The notes under the pieces: generated by a model
Database searches by the model: none
The model's input: only the letters and a program-made list of their open reading frames with translations
What the model was told of the DNA's origin: nothing
Shown here: positions 1 to 7,241 of the stretch, piece after piece
Numbering within the stretch: position 1 is the stretch's first letter
Layout: every line of letters starts with the position of its first letter
Translations under genes and position numbers: made by a program
DNA from: Paludibacteraceae bacterium
GTDB taxonomy: Bacteria; Bacteroidota; Bacteroidia; Bacteroidales; Paludibacteraceae
NCBI GenBank assembly: GCA_023227695.1
Contig: JALNVE010000036.1
Location: 1-16,218 of the forward strand
Reading direction: 5' to 3'
Length of the DNA: 16,218 nt

Positions 1-74
1 GAAATGCTTATCATCGTAGATCTCTCTAGCAATCGTGGTTTTCGCGAAGAAACTCAAAAAAAAGTTTTCAACAA

Positions 75-105
75 TTTGTATGTTCGTAAAATATACCTAT
101 CTTTG
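75..105 (+). promoter_or_regulatory. Bacteroidota-type promoter of rpmH
   Basis: A TTTG at 75-78 is followed after 19 bp by TATCTTTG at 98-105. This matches the known Bacteroidota sigma-ABfr consensus (-33 TTTG, -7 TAnnTTTG) in both boxes and in spacing. Transcription would start near 111-113 and give a leader of about 35 nt before the rpmH ATG at 147. It is the best-matching promoter I found in the window. Confidence 0.8.
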
Positions 106-146
106 CAATCCGAAATGCAGAAAAATTAATATAATAATATACGGCA

Positions 147-308
147 ATGAAAAGAACATTTCAACCTTCGAATAGAAAGAGAAAGAACAAACATGGATTC
201 CGTTCAAGAATGGAAACTCCAAACGGACGTAGAGTATTAGCATCTCGTAGAGCAAACGGAAGAAAGAAGCTTACTGTTTCTGACGAGGCAAATTTGAGAA
301 GAAACTAA
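147..308 (+). CDS. rpmH: 50S ribosomal protein bL34
   Basis: A 53-residue, very basic protein beginning MKRTFQPSNRKRKNKHGFR and containing GRRVLASRRANGRKKLTVSD, the conserved signature of ribosomal protein L34 along almost its whole length. L34 is a small structural protein of the large ribosomal subunit that binds 23S rRNA. The length suits the Bacteroidota form, which has a short C-terminal extension (here SDEANLRRN) beyond the roughly 44-46 residues common elsewhere. The ATG at 147 is the natural start because the conserved MKRTFQPS begins there. The gene stands alone: its own promoter lies at 75-105 and a strong intrinsic terminator begins 25 nt after the stop. Nothing is abnormal in the coding sequence. 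Identification is essentially certain. Confidence 0.97.
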   Translation: MKRTFQPSNRKRKNKHGFRSRMETPNGRRVLASRRANGRKKLTVSDEANLRRN

Positions 309-333
309 TCTTCATCTACAGAAAAGAAATAAA

Positions 334-370
334 GGGCTGTTCAAGGATACTTGAACGGCCCTTTTTCTTT
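334..370 (+). terminator. Rho-independent terminator of rpmH
   Basis: GGGCTGTTCAAG (334-345) pairs with CTTGAACGGCCC (350-361) across a GATA tetraloop. This gives a 12-bp stem with a single G-U wobble, followed directly by a T-rich tract (362-370). It lies 25 nt downstream of the rpmH stop and has all parts of an intrinsic terminator. Confidence 0.92.
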
Positions 371-387
371 TACTTCTATATGAATAA

Positions 388-432
388 AAGAAGAGGGGAT
401 TTTCATAAAGGAAATCCCCTCTTCTTGTTTTT
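388..432. terminator. Bidirectional terminator between rpmH and the GH74 gene
   Basis: A perfect stem of about 15 bp is formed by 388-402 and 412-426 (core GAAGAGGGGATTT / AAATCCCCTCTTC) around a 9-nt loop. On the plus strand it is followed by TTGTTTTT. On the minus strand it is followed by TTTTATT. It sits 12 nt beyond the stop of the minus-strand GH74 gene, so its main role is probably to end that transcript, while also backing up the rpmH terminator. Confidence 0.85.
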
Positions 433-443
433 AGAATTATGCT

Positions 444-3392
444 TTATTGTTTCAGAACCTTGATGGCTTCGCCATTGGTATTGATTGTATAAAATCCAGA
501 AGTCCAGTCGTATCCTAATTTTGAATCGCCGTCAGACCAACCTTTTTCGATTTGTCTACCCGTGATGTCAGATACGGTGTATTCTCCAACAGATTGTAGA
601 GTGAATGATTCAACAAATGGATTAGGGTAAATATTTATTGCCTTTAAACCATTCAAAGGTTCTTTTACATTAGTATCTTCGATCTTACAGTCAGTGTTGT
701 CTACGAAACATTTCCATTCTGAAGATGTTGCTTTTTCCGCCAATTCACCGTAAACAATACCCAAACCTACCGTGCTCATATAGAAACGTCCGAAGTTGTT
801 CCAGTCTCCGATAACGAACTTACCGTTACCTGTTCCGCCGAACTGATTCTGATCGTCGTTGATACGTTGCCAAGAAGCTCCTTCGTCTATTGAACGGTAA
901 AGACCCATTGCATTTCGGTTTGCCTTACCCCAGATGTAAAGAGTGTAAGAATTGTCTGTCAAACCCTTTCCAGCACCAACAGCATAACAAGTCGTTACCT
1001 TGTTGAGGCCTTTGAATGAAGTTCCGTGGTCTGTTGAAACCTGTAGACCTGATGTACCGCATGGTGCATATACCAAACCTTCATGACCAGGGATAACACA
1101 GAGTCTGTACCAGCCACCATTAGTTAATGATACAGATTTGAAAGTCTTACCGTAGTCAGAACTCACATAGACAACATTGTTGCCACCAGCATAAATGTAC
1201 GCATCGTTTACCGGGTCACTCTTGATGTCGCCAGCAGCCTGTGTACCAGAAACAGCAGTCCAAGAAGAGCCGTTGTTGTCAGAGTAGAAAATACCACTCT
1301 CGTTTGGACCAGGAACTACGAAATATCTCATATTGCCATTTACCTTAGTGATGGCACATTTACCTTCGTTAGAAGCGAGAGGTGAGCATGTACTACAATA
1401 TGGATTACTATATGAGTAGCTTGTTTTACCCATCTCTTTCCATCCATTATCTCCATTAGTTGTGTAGTAGAATCCAGTGTTAGCCACTCTCATCATGATC
1501 TTAGGATCGCCGCTGTAGAAGTTGATGCCACCTGTTGTACCGGGAGCTACACTATAGATTGGAGCGAACTCGTGAATGTTGTTGTGGATGAATCCAGAGT
1601 AGTCGCCGATCACAGTATATAGGTTTCCATCAGGAACACTGACCATATCAAGAGGTACTGTCTCTTCCAAACCGTTTACATCGAAATAGAATGTTGGCTT
1701 ACCCTCGCACCAGATGTTGTTACAAGTGAAGATACCGTTTCCTGAAGCAAACGAAACTTTATTGTCATTATTTGGATGGAAGCAAACGCTACCGCACCAG
1801 TGTATGGCATAACCAGGAATCCAAGTAACACCATTGTTGGTGATGGTCATGTTGTCCTGAAGGCTTCTCCAAGTCTTACCACCATCGTTAGAAGTGTAGA
1901 AGATGTCTCCGTTTGCAGAAGAACCGTTGTCCCAAGCCTGAGGAATCCATGTACTGTTGGTAGAAGCCACCAACTTGTTGGCATCTTTTGGAGAGACAGC
2001 AATGTCTCCGATTGACTTGTTGGCAGGAGAGATGTCTGTTGCTGTCTTTGTGTTTGGATTGTAGCGGTAAGCTCCTCCTGAAGTTCCGTAAGCGCATTTG
2101 TCTGCGTAAGAGATCAAAAGGTTTCCGTCAGGATCCATCTTCATTCGAAGAGGCATCCATTTGGTAGGCAATGAAGTGATAGCACTCCAAGAGGCACCAC
2201 CATCTTCAGATACGTAGACGTTAGAATCGTTTGTTCTAGATACACCTACAAATATACGGGATGTAGCGCCGTTTGCTTTTTTATTCTTGTCGAACACAAC
2301 GCCGGTGATACCGTTGTTGTCTGGAGTTGTTTTTACAGAGTTGCTTCCCCAGCTTGGCCAGTTAACTGACGTAGAGTAGACTGCAGGAAAATTTACTGCT
2401 GTCAAGGTTTTGCCACCATCAGTACTCTTGATTAAAGGATTGTTGGCACGACCACCACAGAAGATGATGTTGCTGTTGTTTGGATCAACAGCGATACGTT
2501 CACCGCAGTTACGTCCGTCGCCATTTCCGTGTACGAAGAGTAAATTAGTAATATCTGAAGTTTTGAAAGTTTTACCACCATCTTTAGAGTACATTACAGC
2601 TGTTTTCTGATTGCTGAAGTATTGGCAACCGGCCAACAAATAGATGTTGTTTTCATTTGATGGATCAACAGCCAAAGCCTCAATGCTGAGCAATCCTTTG
2701 TCATCTTCAGAGATGAAGTTTGTAATTGGTTTCCAAGAGCAGTCTGCCTCATTCCATTTGTAGGCACCACCTACGTCGGTACGAGCATATTTTGAATTAC
2801 CACAAGAGATCAGTCCAGAAACGAAACCGCCACCACCGATAGCAATTGTTCCGTAAGAGTAAGGAACTTCCATTCCTGTCTCGCCTTGAACTCCACTTAA
2901 ATCTTCAAGACAAACAAGTTTGACATCGTCAATTAAAATGGTATTGGTTGTATAAGGACGAATTTGGATGGAATTGGAAGATGGACAGATCTTTGAGAAG
3001 TCAAAAGACACTTTTGTCCATTTCTTTGCTTCGAATACGGAGTATTTCAATTCATAACTATTGGTTCCATCATAAGCTACTGCTGTAATGTCGCCAGGAG
3101 TTTCCATGTAGACTAAAAAGGAAAGGCCATATTTGCTATAGTCTACGGTGGTAAATAAAGCGATGGTTCCCCATTGTTCTATACATTTTGCTTGTAGACA
3201 TTTGGAACTTGCATTTCCATCAGCGGAAGGATTGACGACTACTTCAGTAGTAATGTCGTATCCTCCATTCATAGCGTTTGTGCCGTCTTCAAAATCGGCA
3301 ACATTCACGCTTTCAGTGCAGTTGGCAGCGAATAGGGATGTCGATAATGACATACATAACCCCAAAGTGAAGAGTAATAACTTTTTGTTCAT
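444..3392 (-). CDS. Secreted GH74 xyloglucanase with T9SS sorting domain
   Basis: A 982-residue secreted enzyme. Residues 1-22 are a signal peptide (basic MNKK, hydrophobic core, cleavage near LFA). Residues about 27-162 form a beta-rich accessory domain ending ILIDDVKLVC, like jelly-roll carbohydrate-binding modules. The catalytic region, about 178-890, starts with YGTIAIGGGGFVSGLI and ARTDVGGAYKW, hallmarks of glycoside hydrolase family 74, and forms two seven-bladed propellers. Eight Asp-boxes are visible, for example YSKDGGKTF (268-276), VSEDGGASW (394-402) and RSIDEGASW (833-841). The two catalytic aspartates of GH74 correspond to Asp206 and Asp597 (IGDYSGF). GH74 enzymes are inverting beta-glucanases that mostly cut xyloglucan; endo or chain-end specificity cannot be read here. 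Residues about 911-982, with YPNP, SDITGRQI, SGFYTI and the final KVLKQ, are a type A T9SS sorting domain, predicting surface attachment or release. No SusC/SusD pair lies in the window. Confidence 0.9.
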   Translation of the reverse strand: MNKKLLLFTLGLCMSLSTSLFAANCTESVNVADFEDGTNAMNGGYDITTEVVVNPSADGNASSKCLQAKCIEQWGTIALFTTVDYSKYGLSFLVYMETPGDITAVAYDGTNSYELKYSVFEAKKWTKVSFDFSKICPSSNSIQIRPYTTNTILIDDVKLVCLEDLSGVQGETGMEVPYSYGTIAIGGGGFVSGLISCGNSKYARTDVGGAYKWNEADCSWKPITNFISEDDKGLLSIEALAVDPSNENNIYLLAGCQYFSNQKTAVMYSKDGGKTFKTSDITNLLFVHGNGDGRNCGERIAVDPNNSNIIFCGGRANNPLIKSTDGGKTLTAVNFPAVYSTSVNWPSWGSNSVKTTPDNNGITGVVFDKNKKANGATSRIFVGVSRTNDSNVYVSEDGGASWSAITSLPTKWMPLRMKMDPDGNLLISYADKCAYGTSGGAYRYNPNTKTATDISPANKSIGDIAVSPKDANKLVASTNSTWIPQAWDNGSSANGDIFYTSNDGGKTWRSLQDNMTITNNGVTWIPGYAIHWCGSVCFHPNNDNKVSFASGNGIFTCNNIWCEGKPTFYFDVNGLEETVPLDMVSVPDGNLYTVIGDYSGFIHNNIHEFAPIYSVAPGTTGGINFYSGDPKIMMRVANTGFYYTTNGDNGWKEMGKTSYSYSNPYCSTCSPLASNEGKCAITKVNGNMRYFVVPGPNESGIFYSDNNGSSWTAVSGTQAAGDIKSDPVNDAYIYAGGNNVVYVSSDYGKTFKSVSLTNGGWYRLCVIPGHEGLVYAPCGTSGLQVSTDHGTSFKGLNKVTTCYAVGAGKGLTDNSYTLYIWGKANRNAMGLYRSIDEGASWQRINDDQNQFGGTGNGKFVIGDWNNFGRFYMSTVGLGIVYGELAEKATSSEWKCFVDNTDCKIEDTNVKEPLNGLKAINIYPNPFVESFTLQSVGEYTVSDITGRQIEKGWSDGDSKLGYDWTSGFYTINTNGEAIKVLKQ

Positions 3393-3436
3393 GGTTGCAT
3401 TTAATGTTTATATTCAATTATGTATTAGTCTGATTT

Positions 3437-3461
3437 CAACTTGTTTCCCCATAACAAGTTG
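3437..3461. repeat. Inverted repeat in the leader of the GH74 gene
   Basis: CAACTTGT (3437-3444) and ACAAGTTG (3454-3461) form a perfect 8-bp stem around a 9-nt loop, 45 nt upstream of the GH74 start codon. No T-tract follows on either strand, so it is not an ordinary terminator. It could be an operator for a dimeric regulator or an RNA hairpin in the 5' leader. The function is inference. Confidence 0.5.
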
Positions 3462-3536
3462 GACCAAATTTTAAAGAGTAATTTTATAATCAATAATTTA
3501 GTTCAGAATCAAGCGTAAGTAATAGTTTTCTATACA

Positions 3537-3544
3537 CAAAAATA
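3537..3544 (-). promoter_or_regulatory. Possible -7 box for the GH74 gene
   Basis: On the minus strand 3544-3537 reads TATTTTTG, matching TAnnTTTG. No good TTTG lies at the expected -33 distance, so the call is weak. If real, transcription starts near 3530, giving a leader of about 140 nt that contains the inverted repeat at 3437-3461. Confidence 0.3.
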
Positions 3545-3633
3545 GCTAAAAAAGTGGATTTTAGATTTGTTTATATCCTTTTTTGAATTCTAAATGGCAT
3601 TTTGTTGATGCATCATAACTTTTAAAATATGAA

Positions 3634-4053
3634 TTAATCTTTGATGGTTATCTTTCTTGCACCGTTTTCGATCTCTTCTATGTGAACTTCTATAGCATCA
3701 GAAGGAATAAGTTCGGCCACTTTTTCTGGCCACTCTACAAAGCAGAGTTTTTGGCTATAGAAGTAATCCTCATAACCGAAATCGTAAGCCTCTTCTATTT
3801 TGTTGATTCGATAAAAATCGAAATGGAATATCTGTTCGCCATCTTTTGTGTTATATTCGTTTATGATGGCAAATGTTGGGCTGTTTATTACGTCAGTTAC
3901 CCCTAATTCTTCACATACGGCACGGATGAAGGTTGTTTTTCCTGCTCCCATTGTTCCGTAGAAGACAAAGACTTTGTTTTCTCCAATCATGGAGATAAAT
4001 TTCTTTGCTGCCAAAGAAATTTCATCTAAAGATTTGATAGAAATCACTTTCAT
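3634..4053 (-). CDS. tsaE: tRNA t6A biosynthesis ATPase TsaE
   Basis: A 139-residue P-loop ATPase of the TsaE (YjeE) family, which works with TsaB and TsaD to make N6-threonylcarbamoyladenosine at A37 of ANN-decoding tRNAs in the cytoplasm. The Walker A motif GTMGAGKTT is at residues 33-41, INSPTFAIINEY at about 56-67, the family motif HFDFYRI at 77-83 and FVEWPEKV at 105-112, all in the usual order and spacing. I start at the ATG at 4053. A TTG two codons upstream (4059) is open but has no advantage. A good -7 promoter box lies 31-38 nt upstream of the ATG, so the gene may have its own transcript as well as read-through from porZ, whose stop is 46 nt upstream. The length is normal for the family, and no key residue is missing. 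Confidence 0.95.
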   Translation of the reverse strand: MKVISIKSLDEISLAAKKFISMIGENKVFVFYGTMGAGKTTFIRAVCEELGVTDVINSPTFAIINEYNTKDGEQIFHFDFYRINKIEEAYDFGYEDYFYSQKLCFVEWPEKVAELIPSDAIEVHIEEIENGARKITIKD

Positions 4054-4083
4054 CTTCAATAAAATTTAAAATCATCTAGAATA

Positions 4084-4116
4084 CAAAGATAATGTCTTAT
4101 TAATTAATGACAGCAA
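4084..4116 (-). promoter_or_regulatory. Promoter of tsaE
   Basis: On the minus strand 4091-4084 reads TATCTTTG, a full match to the -7 consensus TAnnTTTG. A TTG at 4116-4114 is a partial -33 box with spacing of 22 bp, slightly long. Transcription would start near 4077, giving a leader of about 25 nt. The -33 box overlaps the end of porZ. Confidence 0.55.
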
Positions 4117-6403
4117 TCTTAGTAACAGCTTTTTCGCTACCATCAGATAGAGCCATGAAAACAAAGTAGACGCCGCTGTTTACTTTGTCTCCGTTCTTGT
4201 ATTGCCCGTTCCATGAGAATATACCACCTCTTGATGTGCCTTGGCATATCACGTTACCTTTGATATCTGCAATTTTTATGACGCTTTCATCTATCAGACC
4301 TTTTATAATGATTTGTCCGTCATAATTTTCAGGTACAGGATTTGGATAGACATAAACGTCATCGTATGATTCGCTTCCTTCAATTGCGTCACTCATGTAG
4401 GAAAATATGCTGTTGGATGTAACAAGAAGAACTTCTCCCGTTTTTTCGTTAAGAGAGATGTCCATGATAGCATTACTGGTGAGCGGACTGTTTTCCATCG
4501 TGAAATGGTGAATGGTTTCTTGACCGTCTTCAGAGAGAAGGAAAACGCCGTTAGAAGCAGTTCCTATCCATTTTCTATTAGCTCCATCTACAACTATGGC
4601 ATTTATCTGTTCATTCGCCAAAAGATAATCGGCAAATTTGGAGTCGTCTTCTCTCGTTATTTTTATTCTTTCTATATAGAAATCGTTGTAAAAAGCTTTT
4701 TCTGGTTCTTTGATAAGAATAGGACCCATATTTGTTCCTATCCAAATCACGCCGTCTTTATCTTCTGCAATGCAGCGATAAGTAGTAGGGGTTATTTGTT
4801 TGATTCCATCAGAGCTGTTCTCATAGAAAGAAGAGAAAAATTTATTGTTGTCGTCTGAGTTGATGAATGGAGTTTTATTGTCGTATATAACTTCAACTCC
4901 AGCTTCATGAGGAGGGCACAATACCCATTTATAACCGTTACTTGCAAAGAACAATTTTCTTGCTGTTTCTTTAGAAGTGGCTCTTGAATAATGGAGAGAC
5001 ACCCAAGTTCCGTCTGCTTTTTTAACTTTAATGAGGTCTTGAGCAAACATGTTTAGCATCCAAAGATTATTGTCAGAGTCAAATACCAAACCATTTACCA
5101 AAGTCAAATTTTTGTCGTAAGGTTCGATAGGTGAATTCTCATTGGTATAACGTTTTACAAATTTATTATCATAGAATTCGAATAAGGATCTCCAAGTAGC
5201 AACATAAATACGTTTAGGATCTAAGGGGTCAAATTCAGCATCCAAAACGTCCATTAATTCTATAGTATCATTTGTTGCTTTTTTTACATCAGAGTTTTTG
5301 ATCGTACTCCATTTTCCATTCTCGTAAATCTGAACCAATCCAGGTGTGTTTATGCTGAGGTCAAACGGACCTCCACTACCTGTGATAATCTTATTTCCTC
5401 TTATTTTTGCGAAAGCTACTGCGCAAGTTAACGGACCTTCGGGACTATAAGAGTTGATAATGGAACCATTCAAAGATATCTTGTTTAAATCTATCTTCTC
5501 CTCTTTTTCGCATGCGGCATAATAGCAGTTTCCTTGTTTTGAGTAGCATAAATTAGCAATGGGATATTGGCTTTCAATAGAATCTAACTGATTCCAGTTT
5601 GAATCGTAGCTTATAAGCTTTTGATTTTGATATAGAGTAAGACGGTCTGCTGCATTACTGAAGTCGCTATAGGTTGCATTGAAGTCTGTCCATTTTGTGC
5701 CGTCATAACGGTAAGTACCATTTCCTTTGAGCAAGACAATATTGTTTGCAAAGGATGTCATTTTTATTGATCCGGAATAGTCAAATGAAGCATCCATATC
5801 TTGCCAATTTTCGTAATTGGCCAGGTTTGTATTCTTTAAATCAGCTTTGATTATGCCTGTATTAGAAAGAGCAAAGATGGAATCTTTTATGAAAACGGTA
5901 GATAGGATATTCATATAACTACCATTTTCACCGATAATGTATGTATCTAAAATCTCATTTTTATCAAGGTTGATAACCACGATACCAAAACCGCACGATA
6001 AATAAGCGCAGTTTTTATGGAAAGAGATGCTATTGATGCGTTTGTCGCTAATGGATTTACGTTTTAAATCCGGAAGATTATAAAAATGACCATCTGCAAA
6101 AAAATCAATGTTGCAATTTGAGTAAGTTATAAGAAGTGTTTTTTTCTCTTTATAATATGCTATGTCAGATATTTTATTGTCGCTCATACCCTGAATCTTA
6201 GAGTATGTGTCTATGTTTTCATACCATTTGTTGAGTGAGAAAAGGAATCCGTCACTTAGAGCGTAAACGAAATCGCCTCCGTCAACAACTTTATTTATGT
6301 TGTTGTAGGAAAAATAGGTTTTCCATGTTCCAACTGCTTGAGCAAATGTTGCAGAAGTGAACATAAGAAGTGTTGGTATAAAAATGAAAATACGTTTAAG
6401 CAT
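4100..6403 (-). CDS. porZ: Type IX secretion system surface component PorZ
   Basis: A 767-residue protein starting MLKRIFIFIP with a signal peptide (cleavage TFA|Q after residue 21). An upstream in-frame ATG at 6469 would put 22 extra residues before the signal peptide, so I start at 6403. The mature protein opens with VGTWKTYFSYNNINKVV, then VYALSDGFLFSL and KIQGMSDNKISDIAY, the two-component-regulator-type propeller repeats of PorZ. Later blades contain GVIWIGTNMGPILI and RKWIGTASNGVFLL. Residues about 683-767 (VYVYPNP, VIKIADIKGNV, SGVYFVFM, ending VTKIAVIN) are a T9SS sorting-type domain. The P. gingivalis homologue is of similar size (about 776 residues), with two propellers and this domain. 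There it sits on the cell surface with the sortase PorU and supplies the A-LPS used to anchor cargo. The gene follows rdgB by 96 nt and precedes tsaE. Another periplasmic or surface propeller protein is possible but less likely. Confidence 0.82.
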   Translation of the reverse strand: MLKRIFIFIPTLLMFTSATFAQAVGTWKTYFSYNNINKVVDGGDFVYALSDGFLFSLNKWYENIDTYSKIQGMSDNKISDIAYYKEKKTLLITYSNCNIDFFADGHFYNLPDLKRKSISDKRINSISFHKNCAYLSCGFGIVVINLDKNEILDTYIIGENGSYMNILSTVFIKDSIFALSNTGIIKADLKNTNLANYENWQDMDASFDYSGSIKMTSFANNIVLLKGNGTYRYDGTKWTDFNATYSDFSNAADRLTLYQNQKLISYDSNWNQLDSIESQYPIANLCYSKQGNCYYAACEKEEKIDLNKISLNGSIINSYSPEGPLTCAVAFAKIRGNKIITGSGGPFDLSINTPGLVQIYENGKWSTIKNSDVKKATNDTIELMDVLDAEFDPLDPKRIYVATWRSLFEFYDNKFVKRYTNENSPIEPYDKNLTLVNGLVFDSDNNLWMLNMFAQDLIKVKKADGTWVSLHYSRATSKETARKLFFASNGYKWVLCPPHEAGVEVIYDNKTPFINSDDNNKFFSSFYENSSDGIKQITPTTYRCIAEDKDGVIWIGTNMGPILIKEPEKAFYNDFYIERIKITREDDSKFADYLLANEQINAIVVDGANRKWIGTASNGVFLLSEDGQETIHHFTMENSPLTSNAIMDISLNEKTGEVLLVTSNSIFSYMSDAIEGSESYDDVYVYPNPVPENYDGQIIIKGLIDESVIKIADIKGNVICQGTSRGGIFSWNGQYKNGDKVNSGVYFVFMALSDGSEKAVTKIAVIN

Positions 6404-6499
6404 ATTGTAAAAGTTATAGACGTTAAGAAAATGATGAAGATAAATATGAGTACAATAATCAAGCTTCACCTATCTTTGAATAACTGAAAATCATCCAAT

Positions 6500-7078
6500 T
6501 TATTGTTTGTTCAGGAAGTCAAATAGCTTTTCCACAGCATGTCCTCGATGACTGATGGCATTTTTTTCTTCCATTGTTAATTCTGCAAAGGAGCGGTTGT
6601 AACCGTCGGGCATAAAGATTGGATCATATCCGAAGCCTTCTTTTCCATGCTTTTCGGTTAGGATTTTTCCTTTAACCACACCCTCGAACAGATACTCTTT
6701 ACCATCTAAAATAAGCGATATAACAGTACGGAACTGAGCTTTCCTGTTTTCCTTCCCTGCTAGGTTTCTCAATAATTTCTGCATGTTGGCTTCTGAATCC
6801 TTTCCTTCGCCTGCATACCTTGCTGAATATACACCGGGTTCGCCGTTGAGAGCTTCCGCTTCGAGACCTGTGTCGTCTGAAAAACAATCACATCCGTACT
6901 TGTCATATAGGTAATGTGACTTTTGGCTGGCATTACCTTCAAGCGTATCGTGATCTTCTGGTATGTCGTCAGTACATCCGAATTCTTTTAATGTATGTAT
7001 TTTGCAGAGCCCTTTCAGTTTGTTCTGAACCTCTTCTATTTTATGCTGATTGTTTGTCGCAAAAACTAATTCTCTCAT
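6500..7078 (-). CDS. rdgB: XTP/dITP diphosphatase (RdgB/HAM1 family)
   Basis: A 192-residue cytoplasmic enzyme that hydrolyses non-canonical purine nucleoside triphosphates (XTP, dITP, ITP) to monophosphate and pyrophosphate, keeping them out of DNA and RNA. The family signature is intact: FATNNQHKIEEV at residues 6-17, DTLEGNASQKS at 44-54, FSDDTGLEAEALNGEPGVYS at 66-85 with the metal-binding acidic residues, GFGYDPIF at 148-155 and ISHRGHAV at 175-182. I chose the ATG at 7078 because MRELVFATNN is the standard N-terminus. The open frame extends upstream to 7156, but those residues resemble no family member. A -7 box lies 23-30 nt upstream of the start. It is the first gene of the left minus-strand run (rdgB, porZ, tsaE, GH74) and diverges from the GT2 gene at 7242. 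Confidence 0.96.
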   Translation of the reverse strand: MRELVFATNNQHKIEEVQNKLKGLCKIHTLKEFGCTDDIPEDHDTLEGNASQKSHYLYDKYGCDCFSDDTGLEAEALNGEPGVYSARYAGEGKDSEANMQKLLRNLAGKENRKAQFRTVISLILDGKEYLFEGVVKGKILTEKHGKEGFGYDPIFMPDGYNRSFAELTMEEKNAISHRGHAVEKLFDFLNKQ

Positions 7079-7100
7079 AAGATTGTAAAATATGTTTGTA

Positions 7101-7108
7101 CAAAGATA
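7101..7108 (-). promoter_or_regulatory. -7 box of the rdgB promoter
   Basis: On the minus strand 7108-7101 reads TATCTTTG, identical to the -7 boxes of the tsaE and rpmH promoters. The tsaE and rdgB sites share the wider plus-strand string ACAAAGATAATGT. No convincing -33 TTTG is present. Transcription would start near 7094-7095, about 16 nt before the start codon. Confidence 0.55.
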
Positions 7109-7241
7109 ATGTTTTATGGTTATAAAATATTCTGGACTTTTATAGAAACATGACATGCATAGGATGAAATCTTTTCCTTAATTTGCAGATCAATAAAAAC
7201 GATGGTTAATCGTTTCATTGATGAGAAAAAGGATTATTAAG

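Noticed and set aside
1..14. Possible minus-strand gene starting at the ATG at 14-12 and running off the left edge.
   Set aside because: Only four codons are visible and there is no ribosome site or promoter box upstream.
1..129. Open plus-strand frame at the left edge (about 42 codons, ending TAA at 127-129).
   Set aside because: It overlaps the whole rpmH promoter, resembles no family I recognise, and could be chance in a short edge segment. It might be the 3' end of an unseen gene but cannot be supported.
444..3392. Sialidase or photosystem assembly-like (Ycf48) identity for the Asp-box protein.
   Set aside because: Asp-boxes alone would allow this, but the GGGGFVSG, ARTDVGGAYKW and IGDYSGF motifs are specific to GH74, and the sialidase arginine triad and FRIP motif are not seen.
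3148..3474. Plus-strand open frame of 108 codons antisense to the 5' end of the GH74 gene.
   Set aside because: It is a shadow of the strong GH74 coding frame with no recognisable protein features and no promoter.
6404..6469. N-terminal extension of porZ to an ATG at 6469.
   Set aside because: It would place 22 polar and aromatic residues before a clear signal peptide; the internal ATG at 6403 starts exactly at the signal peptide.
6471..6478. Plus-strand TATCTTTG resembling a -7 box between porZ and rdgB.
   Set aside because: No -33 TTTG at the right distance and no plus-strand gene downstream; it would only give antisense RNA to rdgB. Probably chance.
7079..7156. N-terminal extension of rdgB to 7156.
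   Set aside because: The family N-terminus begins at MRELVFATNN, and the extension would cover the -7 promoter box at 7101-7108.
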